NCBI GenBank assembly: GCA_019413925.1
Contig: DXMY01000026.1
Location: 1-64,000 of the forward strand
Direction of reading: 5' to 3'
Length of the DNA: 64,000 nt
From: Collinsella sp.
GTDB lineage: Bacteria; Actinomycetota; Coriobacteriia; Coriobacteriales; Coriobacteriaceae
A program made the translations under genes and the position numbers. Under the pieces are notes generated by a model. The model did no database searches. It had not been told where the DNA came from and worked only from the letters and a program-made list of their open reading frames with translations. Of this stretch, positions 1-7,397 are shown piece by piece; position 1 is the first letter of the stretch; the number at the start of each line of letters is the position of its first letter.

Positions 1-600
1 CACTTGCGATTGTTCAGGCCGCAAGGAATCCGAGTCGAGAGGGCGGTGGTGGCGTATGGCCCAGAAGGCCTACAGCCTGTCGCACACGAAGTGGATGTGC
101 AAGTACCACGTCGTGTTCACGCCGAAGTATAGGCGCAAAGTCATCTACAACCAAATAAGGTCCGACCTTGGGGAGATCTTCAGGAAGCTCTGCCAGTACA
201 AGGGGATAGAGATCATCGAGGGGCACCTGATGCCTGACCACGTCCACATGCTGCTGGCGATACCGCCGAAGTACAGCGTATCGAGCGTGATGGGCTACCT
301 GAAGGGGAAGAGCTCGCTGATGGTATTCGACAAGCACGCGAACATGAAGTACAAGTTCGGCAACAGGAAGTTCTGGGCCGAGGGCTACTACGTGTCCACG
401 GTCGGCCTGAACGAGGCCACGATCGCGAAGTACATCCGGGAGCAGGAGAAGGCCGACATCGCGCTCGACCGGCTGAGCGTCAAGGAGTACGAGGGCCCCT
501 TCGGCAGGGGGCCGGGGCGTAAATAGCGCCGGTTTGACCGGCCCGCCACGGGTCAATCTGCAGTGCGGCCCGAACCCCGTGAGGGCCGGCGCCTTTAGAC
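1..600 (+). mobile_element. IS200/IS605-type insertion sequence, left end at or beyond window edge
   Basis: A lone Y1 transposase gene is flanked by hairpin-forming ends, as expected of IS200-type single-strand transposons. On the left, CTTGCG (3-8) pairs with CGCAAG (20-25). On the right, 527-593 holds two GC-rich stem-loops (CCGG-TTTGA-CCGG and GGCCC...GGGCC). No accessory tnpB is present. The exact ends cannot be fixed by eye, and the left end may lie before base 1. Confidence 0.7.
56..526 (+). CDS. tnpA: IS200/IS605 family transposase TnpA (Y1 tyrosine HUH)
   Basis: This 156-residue protein has the size and layout of IS200-type TnpA, which cuts and joins single-stranded ends of its element. 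The HUH motif is seen as H62-V-H64 in the stretch MPDHVHMLL. The likely catalytic tyrosine is Y126 in ATIAKYIREQE, the alpha-helix that normally carries it. The N-terminal strand KYHVVFTPKYR is also typical of the family. The frame is intact and both active-site elements are present, so the copy could be active. The C-terminal tail is glycine/arginine rich (GPFGRGPGRK). The gene lies upstream of the lac operon in the same direction and is separated from it by a terminator-like hairpin. Confidence 0.93.
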   Translation: MAQKAYSLSHTKWMCKYHVVFTPKYRRKVIYNQIRSDLGEIFRKLCQYKGIEIIEGHLMPDHVHMLLAIPPKYSVSSVMGYLKGKSSLMVFDKHANMKYKFGNRKFWAEGYYVSTVGLNEATIAKYIREQEKADIALDRLSVKEYEGPFGRGPGRK

Positions 601-635
601 GCGTGCCGGAAATCTAAGGGTTATACCCTAAGAGC

Positions 636-660
636 AAACCACCCCTTTTAGGGGTGGTTT
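636..660 (+). terminator. Terminator-like hairpin after IS element
   Basis: A perfect 11-bp stem AAACCACCCCT / AGGGGTGGTTT with a 3-nt loop is followed by TTGATTTGTTG. Because A and T runs flank both sides it could work in both directions. It would insulate the lac operon from the insertion sequence. Confidence 0.7.
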
Positions 661-900
661 TGATTTGTTGAACACATGGTCGCTACGTCCGCGCCGGGTC
701 CAAACGGTCAGCAATCACCTGTGAACGGTATTTGCTCAAAAAAGAACAAAGATAAACAAATAGTTGTTGCAGTTTATGTTCGAATGTGTTCAAATAAACA
801 TGAACAGTGAAGAACCGCACATTCAGATGCCCGGACCTGAATGCGATTCAACACTTCCAAACAGAAACTACGCACCTGCGTATCTCTCAAGGAGGATGTC
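661..900 (+). promoter_or_regulatory. Upstream region of the lac (tagatose-6-phosphate) operon
   Basis: This AT-rich stretch is the only gap before lacA. It carries the 10-mer GTGAACGGTA at 721-730, which recurs before gal and pflB. It also has several TGTTC/GAACA and GTTTAT/ATAAAC half-sites between 750 and 806 (for example GTTTATGTTC followed by GTTCAAATAAAC), an arrangement typical of DeoR/LacR-type operators. A promoter could not be assigned with confidence. A strong ribosome site AAGGAGG (889-895) precedes lacA. Confidence 0.45.
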
Positions 901-1329
901 ATGAGGGTTGTAATCGCTTCCGATGCCGACGGTATGTCGATGAAGGAGTCCATCAAGGAGATGCTCATCGCCGACGGTCACGAGGTCGTCGACTATTCCG
1001 AGACCCCTGCCGCGGACTTTGTCGATTCCGCGACCGCCGTTGCCAAGGACCTGCTGGAGCACAAGGATTCCCAGGGCTTCGCATTCGATAAGTACGGCGT
1101 CGGCTCCTATATGGCCGCCGTCAAGATCAAGGGCATGGTCGTCGCCAACATTTCCGACGAGCGTTCCGCTTACATGACCCGCGAGCACAACGGCTCGCGC
1201 ATGGTCACCATGGGCCCGGGCGTTGTGGGCACCGAGGTCGCTAAGAAGATCGCCCGTGAGTTCCTGCGTGCCCAGTACGCCGGCGGCCGTCACCAGATCC
1301 GTGTCGACATGCTCAACAAGATGGCCTAA
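901..1329 (+). CDS. lacA: Galactose-6-phosphate isomerase, LacA subunit
   Basis: This 142-residue RpiB/LacAB-family protein is the LacA half of the heteromeric isomerase that converts galactose-6-phosphate to tagatose-6-phosphate in the cytoplasm. It opens with the family strand MRVVIASDADGMSMKESI and carries a central nucleotide-fold core. The ATG at 901 was chosen because AAGGAGG lies 5 bases upstream; an upstream in-frame ATG at 841 has no ribosome site. lacB follows after 63 bp, then a mutarotase and lacC, which reproduces the first steps of the Lactococcus-type tagatose-6-phosphate pathway. LacA subunits usually lack part of the catalytic set found in LacB, so pairing with LacB is expected. 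Confidence 0.88.
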   Translation: MRVVIASDADGMSMKESIKEMLIADGHEVVDYSETPAADFVDSATAVAKDLLEHKDSQGFAFDKYGVGSYMAAVKIKGMVVANISDERSAYMTREHNGSRMVTMGPGVVGTEVAKKIAREFLRAQYAGGRHQIRVDMLNKMA

Positions 1330-1392
1330 CGAGAGCCACCGAGAACTCGAACTTCTACCTCAACTTGTGAATTCAGACGAAAGGACGTTCTG

Positions 1393-1917
1393 ATGAAGAA
1401 GACCATCGCAATCGGTTGCGACCATATCGTTACGGACGAGAAGATCTATCTGGCCGACCGCCTGGAGCAGGCTGGCTACAAGGTGCTCGACTGCGGCACC
1501 TACAGCCACACCCGTACGCACTATCCCATCTACGGTAAGGCCGTGGGCGAGGCTGTTGCCAGCGGCAAGGCCGACTTTGGCGTGGCCCTGTGCGGCACCG
1601 GCATCGGCATCACCAACGCCGTCAACAAGGTTCCCGGCGCCCGCTGCGCCCTGGTCCGCGACATGACCTCTGCCCTGTATGCCCGTCGCGAGCTCAACGC
1701 CAACATCGTGGGCTTTGGCGGCAAGATTACCGGCGAGTTCCTGATGGCCGATATCATGCTTGCCTTCCTGGAGGAGCCCTACGAGAAGACCCCCGAGCAC
1801 GACGCCCTGATCGCCAAGATCGATGCCTGCAATAAGGCCGACGCCGAGGCTCAGGCTGACCCGCACTTCTTTGACGAGTTCTTGGAGAAGTGGGACCGCG
1901 GCGAATACCATGATTAG
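1393..1917 (+). CDS. lacB: Galactose-6-phosphate isomerase, LacB subunit
   Basis: This 174-residue protein is the LacB subunit that pairs with LacA. It keeps the RpiB-type active-site features: the opening KKTIAIGCDHIV, the cysteine loop ALCGTGIGITNAVNK, and the segment GARCALVRDMTSALYAR that binds phosphate in the family. AAAGGA (1379-1384) gives a good ribosome site for the ATG. The length agrees with LacB (about 171 residues). It lies directly behind lacA on the same strand. The role is firm from the family and the presence of lacC; measured substrate preference is not known. Confidence 0.9.
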   Translation: MKKTIAIGCDHIVTDEKIYLADRLEQAGYKVLDCGTYSHTRTHYPIYGKAVGEAVASGKADFGVALCGTGIGITNAVNKVPGARCALVRDMTSALYARRELNANIVGFGGKITGEFLMADIMLAFLEEPYEKTPEHDALIAKIDACNKADAEAQADPHFFDEFLEKWDRGEYHD

Positions 1918-1950
1918 CGGGTATCCGGCGTAATTAACTAGTCCGTTGAC

Positions 1951-1987
1951 GGCTCGCGTTTCTGTGAGGGGGCGCGGGCCGGTTTTC
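1951..1987 (+). terminator. Hairpin after lacB, possible attenuator
   Basis: GGCTCGCG (1951-1958) pairs with CGCGGGCC (1973-1980), with one G-T pair, followed by GGTTTTCT. It lies between lacB and the mutarotase gene and could cause partial termination within the operon. Confidence 0.45.
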
Positions 1988-2036
1988 TATCAGCCCTATT
2001 GACTTGGCGGGCTGTCATAAGAAAGGGAAGGCTCCT

Positions 2037-2918
2037 ATGGAGTTTGTTCTTGATAACGGTTCTATCCGCGTAGCACTGAGCACGGCGGGCGGCTCGTTCA
2101 CCTCAATTGTGGCCGACGGTCGCGAGTATCTGTGGCAGGGCGATCCTTCGGTCTGGTCGGGCCAGGCACCCATTTGCTTCCCGATCTGCGGCGGCCTTCG
2201 TGATGGTCGCGCAATGGCCATGGGCGGCCGCGAGGTAAAGCTCGCCCGTCACGGCTTTGCGCGCAAACAGGAGTGGAAGCTCGAGGAGCAGGGCGACAAC
2301 ATGGTTGCGCTGAGCCTAAGCTCTGCCGACCATGCCGAGTTGCTCGAGCAGTACCCGTATCCGTTTAAGATCGTTGCTCGCTACACGATTGATTCGGAAA
2401 AGGTGGTCGTGTCGTACGAGGTGACCAATGAGGGCACCGAGGACATGCCGTTCTTTGTGGGCGGTCATCCCGGCTTTAAGTGCCCGCTCGACGAGGGCGA
2501 GTCCTATGACGACTACGAGCTCCGTTTTGAGCAGCGTGAGGCCGCCGAGCTCTGTACTGCCGTTCCCTCGACGGGCCTGATTGATGTTGAGCATCGCAGC
2601 AAGAATCCCATGATCGGCCAGAACCTGCCGCTTACCCACGAACTCTTCGACTTCGCGGAGACCATCTTCGACGTGCTCGAGAGCCGCGTGGTTACGCTGA
2701 CCAAGAAAACCGAGGACAAGGGCGTGCGCCTGACGTTCCCCGATATGCCGTACCTGATTGTATGGAGCAAGCCCGAGGGCGACTTTGTGGCAGTTGAGCC
2801 GTGGGGTGGTCTGTCCACCTGCTCCGATGAGGACGATGTTCTGGAGCACAAGCGTGGCTGCCTGGTGGCCAAGCCGGGGGAGACCGTTACCCGCGGCTTT
2901 GAGATCGAGATCCTTTAA
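2037..2918 (+). CDS. Aldose 1-epimerase family protein, LacX-like
   Basis: This 293-residue protein belongs to the galactose mutarotase-like fold. It has the N-terminal strand pattern (FVLDNGSIRVALSTAGGSFTSI), the motif YLWQGDPSVWSGQAPICFPICGG and a C-terminal segment with ...KPEGDFVAVEPWGG that matches YeaD/LacX relatives. LacX of lactococcal lac operons is such an epimerase, and this gene sits between lacB and lacC. It probably interconverts sugar anomers feeding the pathway, although the substrate (free or phosphorylated sugar) cannot be read from sequence. The ATG at 2037 follows GAAAGGGAAGG by 5 bases; an upstream in-frame TTG at 2004 has no ribosome site. Confidence 0.8.
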   Translation: MEFVLDNGSIRVALSTAGGSFTSIVADGREYLWQGDPSVWSGQAPICFPICGGLRDGRAMAMGGREVKLARHGFARKQEWKLEEQGDNMVALSLSSADHAELLEQYPYPFKIVARYTIDSEKVVVSYEVTNEGTEDMPFFVGGHPGFKCPLDEGESYDDYELRFEQREAAELCTAVPSTGLIDVEHRSKNPMIGQNLPLTHELFDFAETIFDVLESRVVTLTKKTEDKGVRLTFPDMPYLIVWSKPEGDFVAVEPWGGLSTCSDEDDVLEHKRGCLVAKPGETVTRGFEIEIL

Positions 2919-2971
2919 CGAGTTATCGTATGTTTGGGGCGGGTCATGCCGCCCCGGAACAGGAGTTCAAC

Positions 2972-3907
2972 ATGATTCTGACCGTTACCATGAACCCGTC
3001 GATTGATACGCGCTATCAGCTCGACAAGCTGATCATCGACGATGTTAACCGTGTGACGCCCGAAAAGACCGCTGGCGGCAAGGGCCTCAACGTGAGCCGC
3101 GTGCTGCTGCAGCTGGGCGATGACGTGCTCGCGACCGGTCTACTCGGTGGCCATATGGGTGCCTATATGGCCGAGCTCATGGATGCCGACGGCGTCAAGA
3201 ACGACTTTGTGCCCATCGCCGGTGAGACGCGCATTTGCTTGAATATTCTGCACGAGGGCAATCAGACCGAGCTGCTGGAGAGCGGCCCGCAGATCGCCCC
3301 GGCCGAGCTCGAGGCCTTTACGGCCAAGTTTGCCGAGCTTGCAGCGAAGGCGGACGTTGTGACGCTTTCGGGCTCGCTGCCGCGTGGCATCGATGCCGGC
3401 TACTATGCCGAGCTCGTCAAGATCGCCGAGGAGGCGGGCGCCAAGGTGCTACTCGATACCTCGGGTGCATCGCTGGAGGCCGCGCTGAAGTCCGACGCTA
3501 AGCCTGAGCTCGTAAAGCCCAACCTGACCGAGATTAACGGCCTGCTGGGTACGTCCTTTACGACCGATGATGTCGATGCCCTGCGCGAGGCGCTTGCCGC
3601 CGATGACCGTTTTGCCGGTATTCCCTGGGTTGTCGTTTCGATGGGCGCTGCCGGTTCGGTGGGCTTCCATGAGGGTCGCGCGTTCCGCGCCAAGACGCCT
3701 GCGATTGCGGCTGTGAACGCGACGGGTTCCGGTGACTCGACCATCGCCGGCTTTGCACATGCCATTGCTGCTGGCGCCGACGACGTCACGGTGCTCAAGA
3801 CCGCCAATACCTGCGGCAAGCTCAACGCCATGGATCCCAAGACCGGCCACCTGGTCATGGACCGCTGGGATGAGATCTTCAACAACGTTGAAGTAACGGA
3901 GCTTTAG
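2972..3907 (+). CDS. lacC: Tagatose-6-phosphate kinase (PfkB family)
   Basis: This 311-residue PfkB-family sugar kinase most likely phosphorylates tagatose-6-phosphate to tagatose-1,6-bisphosphate. Visible features are the N-terminal MILTVTMNPSIDTRYQLD, the glycine signature GGKGLNVSRVLLQLG, and the C-terminal ATP/active-site signature NATGSGDSTIAGFAHAI, where the catalytic base is the Asp of GSGDS. 1-phosphofructokinase (FruK) is the close alternative, but linkage to lacAB favours LacC. The ATG at 2972 is preceded by AGGAG; the upstream ATG at 2930 lacks one. It ends the operon 2 bp before a hairpin belonging to repeat A1. The matching aldolase is probably the gene at 12688. Confidence 0.85.
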   Translation: MILTVTMNPSIDTRYQLDKLIIDDVNRVTPEKTAGGKGLNVSRVLLQLGDDVLATGLLGGHMGAYMAELMDADGVKNDFVPIAGETRICLNILHEGNQTELLESGPQIAPAELEAFTAKFAELAAKADVVTLSGSLPRGIDAGYYAELVKIAEEAGAKVLLDTSGASLEAALKSDAKPELVKPNLTEINGLLGTSFTTDDVDALREALAADDRFAGIPWVVVSMGAAGSVGFHEGRAFRAKTPAIAAVNATGSGDSTIAGFAHAIAAGADDVTVLKTANTCGKLNAMDPKTGHLVMDRWDEIFNNVEVTEL

Positions 3908-3908
3908 A

Positions 3909-4056
3909 GTTACGCGGTTTTACCAAACCGCGTAACGGCTCGACGCTGCGCGGGCCGCATTTGGACAATCTGACGTTCAACTTCAAGGGCGCAACCAGAA
4001 GGTCTGCGCCCTTTCGTTTCACGTCACCTTGTCTCAAATGCAGCCCGCTCGCTGAC
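3909..4056 (-). repeat. Structured intergenic repeat family A, copy A1
   Basis: This 148-bp element reads on the minus strand. Conserved blocks in order: GTCAGCGA, CAAGGTGACGTGAAA, TTGAACGTCAGATTG, GCAGCGTCGAGC, then a 12-bp hairpin GTTACGCGGTTT/AAACCGCGTAAC (3909-3936). The outer helix P1 here is GGGCTGCATTTG with CAAATGCGGCCC; the middle hairpin is GGGCGCAGACC-TTCT-GGTTGCGCCC. It follows the minus-strand ATPase gene by about 107 bp and also lies 1 bp after the lacC stop. Confidence 0.85.
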
Positions 4057-4094
4057 GTTGCCAAAACATCGGTGTTGCCTTGCTTCGGGAATGC

Positions 4095-4141
4095 GGCAGA
4101 TGGGGACGTTTCTTTTCTGCCGGCAGTTTGGGACACTCCTT
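4095..4141 (+). repeat. Direct repeat K, left copy
   Basis: This 47-bp sequence contains TGGGGACGTT and CTGCCGGCAGTTTGGGACAC. It matches 5604-5650 at about 43 of 47 positions in the same orientation. The two copies bracket the ATPase gene. Confidence 0.85.
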
Positions 4142-4163
4142 ACGGGGCACCCCTCCACAGCGC

Positions 4164-5465
4164 CTATGCCAGCTTGTCGATTTGCCCAATCTCCCAGAGC
4201 GGAATCTTGACGAGCGCGCCCTCGTCTCTATATGCCGCTAACGATGTTCTCACGCAGCGCTCGAGCTTGAACTTCTCGCAGGCAATCCTCAGGCTCTTTG
4301 CTTTGAGATTCTCTGCTGCCTTGACCTCGAGCGGAAGCACGGTCCCCGCATGGTCGATGGCAAAGTCAGTCTCTGCATTGCCGGAGGAGGATGACCAATA
4401 CGCGGGAGTTTTGCCTTGGAGCAAAAGCTCCTGTGCGACGTATTGCTCGGTCAGCGAGCCTTTGAACTCCGTAAAAACAGCGGGCCCGTTCAGAACAATG
4501 GCTGGCGTGAGGCCGGAGAGTGCTCCGAGGATGCCGGTGTCGATGCAGAATAGCTTGAAGCCCGAGAGATCCTCGTAGCTTGTGAGCGGTGCTCTTAGGG
4601 CGGAAACACGTGGTACCTTATGAACGATTCCATAGTCCATGAGCCACTGGAGGCTTTCCTCAAAATCGCGTGCGCGCGCCCCGGGACGAAGCGCGCCGTA
4701 GACGAACTTCTTGTTTTCCTTTGCGAGCTGGCCGGGAAGGGATTTCCAAACCAGCCTCATGCGCTCGACGATGCGGGCTGGCGCATGCTTGCCAAAATCG
4801 GATTCGTAAGCTTCGATGATTTGCTGCTGAAGCCTGCGGGCCTCGATGAAATCGTGGGAGGCGGCGAAAGCGGAGACAACTTCTGGCATGCCACCGACAA
4901 CGAGGTATTCCTTGAGCAGGCGCTCGAGCTTTTCGGAAACGTTTGCCAGCAGGTCCATGTCTGCGGCAAGGATGGCATCTGCGAGCGGATCGCCATCGAC
5001 GGCACGAACGAACTCGACAAACCCCATGGGGCGCATGGTAAGCTGGTCAATCTTGCCGACGGGGAACGACTCGTTTTCGCGTCGGAGCGCGAGCCCCATA
5101 TAGGAGCCGGCTGCCACGATATGGTATTCCGGCGCCAGCTCGTTGAAGTATTTGAGCGAGGTGATGCCACGCGGTGCCTCTTGGATTTCGTCGAAGATGA
5201 TGAGTGTGTCTGTCGGCGTTATGGTCTGGCCGCGCAGGAGCTCCATCTGGGAGATGATGCGTTTGGGGTCAAGGCTTCCGTCGAACAGCGAGCGTGCGCC
5301 CGGTTCGAGCATAAAGTCAAAACGGATGACGTTTTGATACTGCTGGCCTGCGAATTCGTTGAGAAGCCAGGTTTTTCCCGTCTGGCGGGCCCCCTTAAGC
5401 AGGAGGGGCTTGCGGTTTGCCCTAGATTTCCAAGCGATGAGTTCGTCCATTAGCTGTCGCTGCAT
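4164..5465 (-). CDS. AAA ATPase with DUF4143 and nuclease-like C-terminus
   Basis: This 433-residue protein belongs to the AAA_14/DUF4143 family. It has a Walker A site GARQTGKT (about residues 25-32), a Walker B site LIIFDEIQEA (about 87-96), and a C-terminal DUF4143 region with the PD-(D/E)xK-like pattern ETDFAID...LPLEVKAAE. The members are common, multi-copy and mobile in gut bacteria, and their function is unknown. Its ATG is followed by the typical start QRQLMDELIAWK. It stands alone, convergent with lacC and galT's operon end, between two 47-bp direct repeats and behind a tandem repeat. This suggests it arrived as a cassette. It is likely a solitary defence or DNA-handling gene, but no function is assigned. 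Confidence 0.85.
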   Translation of the reverse strand: MQRQLMDELIAWKSRANRKPLLLKGARQTGKTWLLNEFAGQQYQNVIRFDFMLEPGARSLFDGSLDPKRIISQMELLRGQTITPTDTLIIFDEIQEAPRGITSLKYFNELAPEYHIVAAGSYMGLALRRENESFPVGKIDQLTMRPMGFVEFVRAVDGDPLADAILAADMDLLANVSEKLERLLKEYLVVGGMPEVVSAFAASHDFIEARRLQQQIIEAYESDFGKHAPARIVERMRLVWKSLPGQLAKENKKFVYGALRPGARARDFEESLQWLMDYGIVHKVPRVSALRAPLTSYEDLSGFKLFCIDTGILGALSGLTPAIVLNGPAVFTEFKGSLTEQYVAQELLLQGKTPAYWSSSSGNAETDFAIDHAGTVLPLEVKAAENLKAKSLRIACEKFKLERCVRTSLAAYRDEGALVKIPLWEIGQIDKLA

Positions 5466-5514
5466 ACTGCCTCCTAACGATCATGGTTAGTATAAGACCG
5501 TGTTGGTCTTTCCA

Positions 5515-5590
5515 TCGAAAAATGTGGGAATGAACCACGTTTTCCTTCGAATAATGTGGGAGGTAACCACGTTTTTCCATCGAATAATGT
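5515..5590 (-). repeat. Tandem repeat upstream of the ATPase gene
   Basis: Three TCGAA(A/T)AATGTG units begin at 5515, 5547 and 5580, with a period of 32-33 bp. Each full unit continues with GGGA..NAACCACGTTTT. Because the ATPase gene starts at 5465 on the minus strand, the array occupies its promoter region and could be iterated binding sites. Confidence 0.7.
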
Positions 5591-5603
5591 GTGGGTTTAG
5601 GTC

Positions 5604-5650
5604 GGCATCTGGGGACGTTCTTTTTCTGCCGGCAGTTTGGGACACTCCTT
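5604..5650 (+). repeat. Direct repeat K, right copy
   Basis: This is the second copy of the 47-bp repeat seen at 4095-4141. It differs at about four positions and lies at the far side of the ATPase gene and its tandem array. Confidence 0.85.
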
Positions 5651-5768
5651 GTTTTGGTGCAAATTAGTTACCCTTGCATCAGAAAACGGCGCCCGCCGGC
5701 GATGTTGCCGGCGGGCGCCGCGGTCGTGTAGGCACTATTTGTTAAGTGCGTGCGTTCGAGCTCGCGTG

Positions 5769-7397
5769 CTACAGCGAGTCGATAAAGCGCTGCTGGGCGG
5801 CGCGTCCCGCCTCGTCCCACTTAAAGACGCCGGCGTTGTCGAGCACGTGGCCAAACACCACGCCGACCTCCTCGTGCAGGATATCGATGGCGTTGTCGGC
5901 CGTAAGCTCGTCGGCGCGGCGAGCAAAGACGTCCTCGGCCCACGCGGCATGGCTGCGACAAAGATCATCGACCTCGAGCGCACCGGCAAGATCGTAGCTG
6001 GCATCGACCTTGGCTGCCAGCAGATGCTCACGGACAGCGCCAAGCTCGGGAACCAGGCGCGGCGGAAGAATGGCCAGGCCCATGACCTCGATCAGGCCGA
6101 TGTTCTCCTTCTTAATGTGGTGGTACTCGGCATGCGGGTGGAACACGCCCAGCGGATGCTCGTCGGTCGTGATGTTGCAGCGAAGCGCCAGGTAGGCCTC
6201 GTAGATTTCGCCGCCGGCATTTCCGCGAGAGTCGACGCGGCGGATGACAGGCGTTACGGTGTTGTGCGCCACGTCATCGGCTGTGTACGCGATAACGCCC
6301 ACAGACTCATCGGTCCACTCGCGCCAGGCGAGGATAATCTTCTCGGCAGCGTCGAGCAGCTGAGCGCGGTCATGCGAGCGCAGGCGCAACACCGAGAGCG
6401 GCCACTGCAGCACGGTACCGCTGACCTGGTCAAAACCGGGCACGCTAAACTGCGAGACCTCGGCGGCATGCATCATGGGGAACTCGTGCGCGCCGCCCTG
6501 GAAGTGGTCGTGCGACAGAATCGAGCCGCCCACGATGGGCAGGTCGGCGTTGGAGCCAATAAAGTAGTGCGGGAACAGGTCGACAAAGTCGAGCAGGCAG
6601 GTCAGCCCCTTGCGGTCGACGTGCATCGGACGATGCTCGGAGCTCATGGCAATGCAGTGCTCGTTAAAGTACGCGTACGGGCTGTATTGGAAGCCCCAGC
6701 GCTCGCCGTCGAGCTTAATGGGGATAACGCGCAGATTCTGGCGGGCGGGATGGGCGCCGCCGTCGGCTGCAGCGGAGCGTCCGGGATAGCCCTCGTTTTC
6801 GATGCAGAGCTGGCAGGCGGGATACTTCTCGCCCGTGTTTTTGGCGGCGCCGGCCGCGGCAATATCGCGCGGGTCCTTTTCGGGCTTTGACAGGTTGATG
6901 GTGATCTCCAGGTCACCCCAGTTGGTGGAAGTGCTCCATTTGATGTTGCGCGCGATGGCGGCGCGGCGCACGTAACCGGCGTCACAGCACAGGCCGTAGA
7001 ACCAGTCGGTCGCGGCGCGGGGCTCGTTGACGCCCATGCGGCCGTTGAATTCCTCGTTTACAACCGAAGGCCTCGGCATCAGCACGCCCATGATGCGCAT
7101 GGCGATGCGGTCGCGGCCCGATGCCGTGTCCTCGGCGGCACCGTTGACAACGGCGGCCTCGGAAAGCGCGGCAAGCGTGCCCTCCAGGTCAAAATTGGGG
7201 AGTGTATCGGGGTGCAAGAACGAGAGTTTCTCGACCTGGAGCACCCAGGCCATGTCGAGCGCCGGACCCGTGGCGCCGATGCACTCCAGAATGGTGTTGT
7301 AGGCCCAGATGCGATCGTCCTGGCCGATCATCGATCGGTGGATGGCATATTCGATAAGGCCCTGCGCAGCCTCGCGCACGTCGGTCATTACAGCCAT
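5769..7397 (-). CDS. galT: UDP-glucose--hexose-1-phosphate uridylyltransferase
   Basis: This 542-residue protein matches the long (type 2) GalT found in Gram-positive bacteria, which exchanges UMP between UDP-glucose and galactose-1-phosphate. Recognisable segments are NPRAATDWFYGLCCDAGYVRR-like mid regions, a CQLCIENEGYPGR cysteine segment, and the active-site stretch around GGSILSHDHFQGGAHEFPM with its His-x-His. The start at 7397 has GGGGG 10 bases upstream; an ATG at 7388 overlapping the galK stop (TAATG) is an alternative. It is translationally coupled to galK, so the two form one operon. The epimerase galE is not in the window. Confidence 0.9.
   Translation of the reverse strand: MAVMTDVREAAQGLIEYAIHRSMIGQDDRIWAYNTILECIGATGPALDMAWVLQVEKLSFLHPDTLPNFDLEGTLAALSEAAVVNGAAEDTASGRDRIAMRIMGVLMPRPSVVNEEFNGRMGVNEPRAATDWFYGLCCDAGYVRRAAIARNIKWSTSTNWGDLEITINLSKPEKDPRDIAAAGAAKNTGEKYPACQLCIENEGYPGRSAAADGGAHPARQNLRVIPIKLDGERWGFQYSPYAYFNEHCIAMSSEHRPMHVDRKGLTCLLDFVDLFPHYFIGSNADLPIVGGSILSHDHFQGGAHEFPMMHAAEVSQFSVPGFDQVSGTVLQWPLSVLRLRSHDRAQLLDAAEKIILAWREWTDESVGVIAYTADDVAHNTVTPVIRRVDSRGNAGGEIYEAYLALRCNITTDEHPLGVFHPHAEYHHIKKENIGLIEVMGLAILPPRLVPELGAVREHLLAAKVDASYDLAGALEVDDLCRSHAAWAEDVFARRADELTADNAIDILHEEVGVVFGHVLDNAGVFKWDEAGRAAQQRFIDSL

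Noticed and set aside
5637..6890. A 417-codon plus-strand frame over galT
   Set aside because: It is antisense to a well-supported galT and has no ribosome site or recognisable domain.
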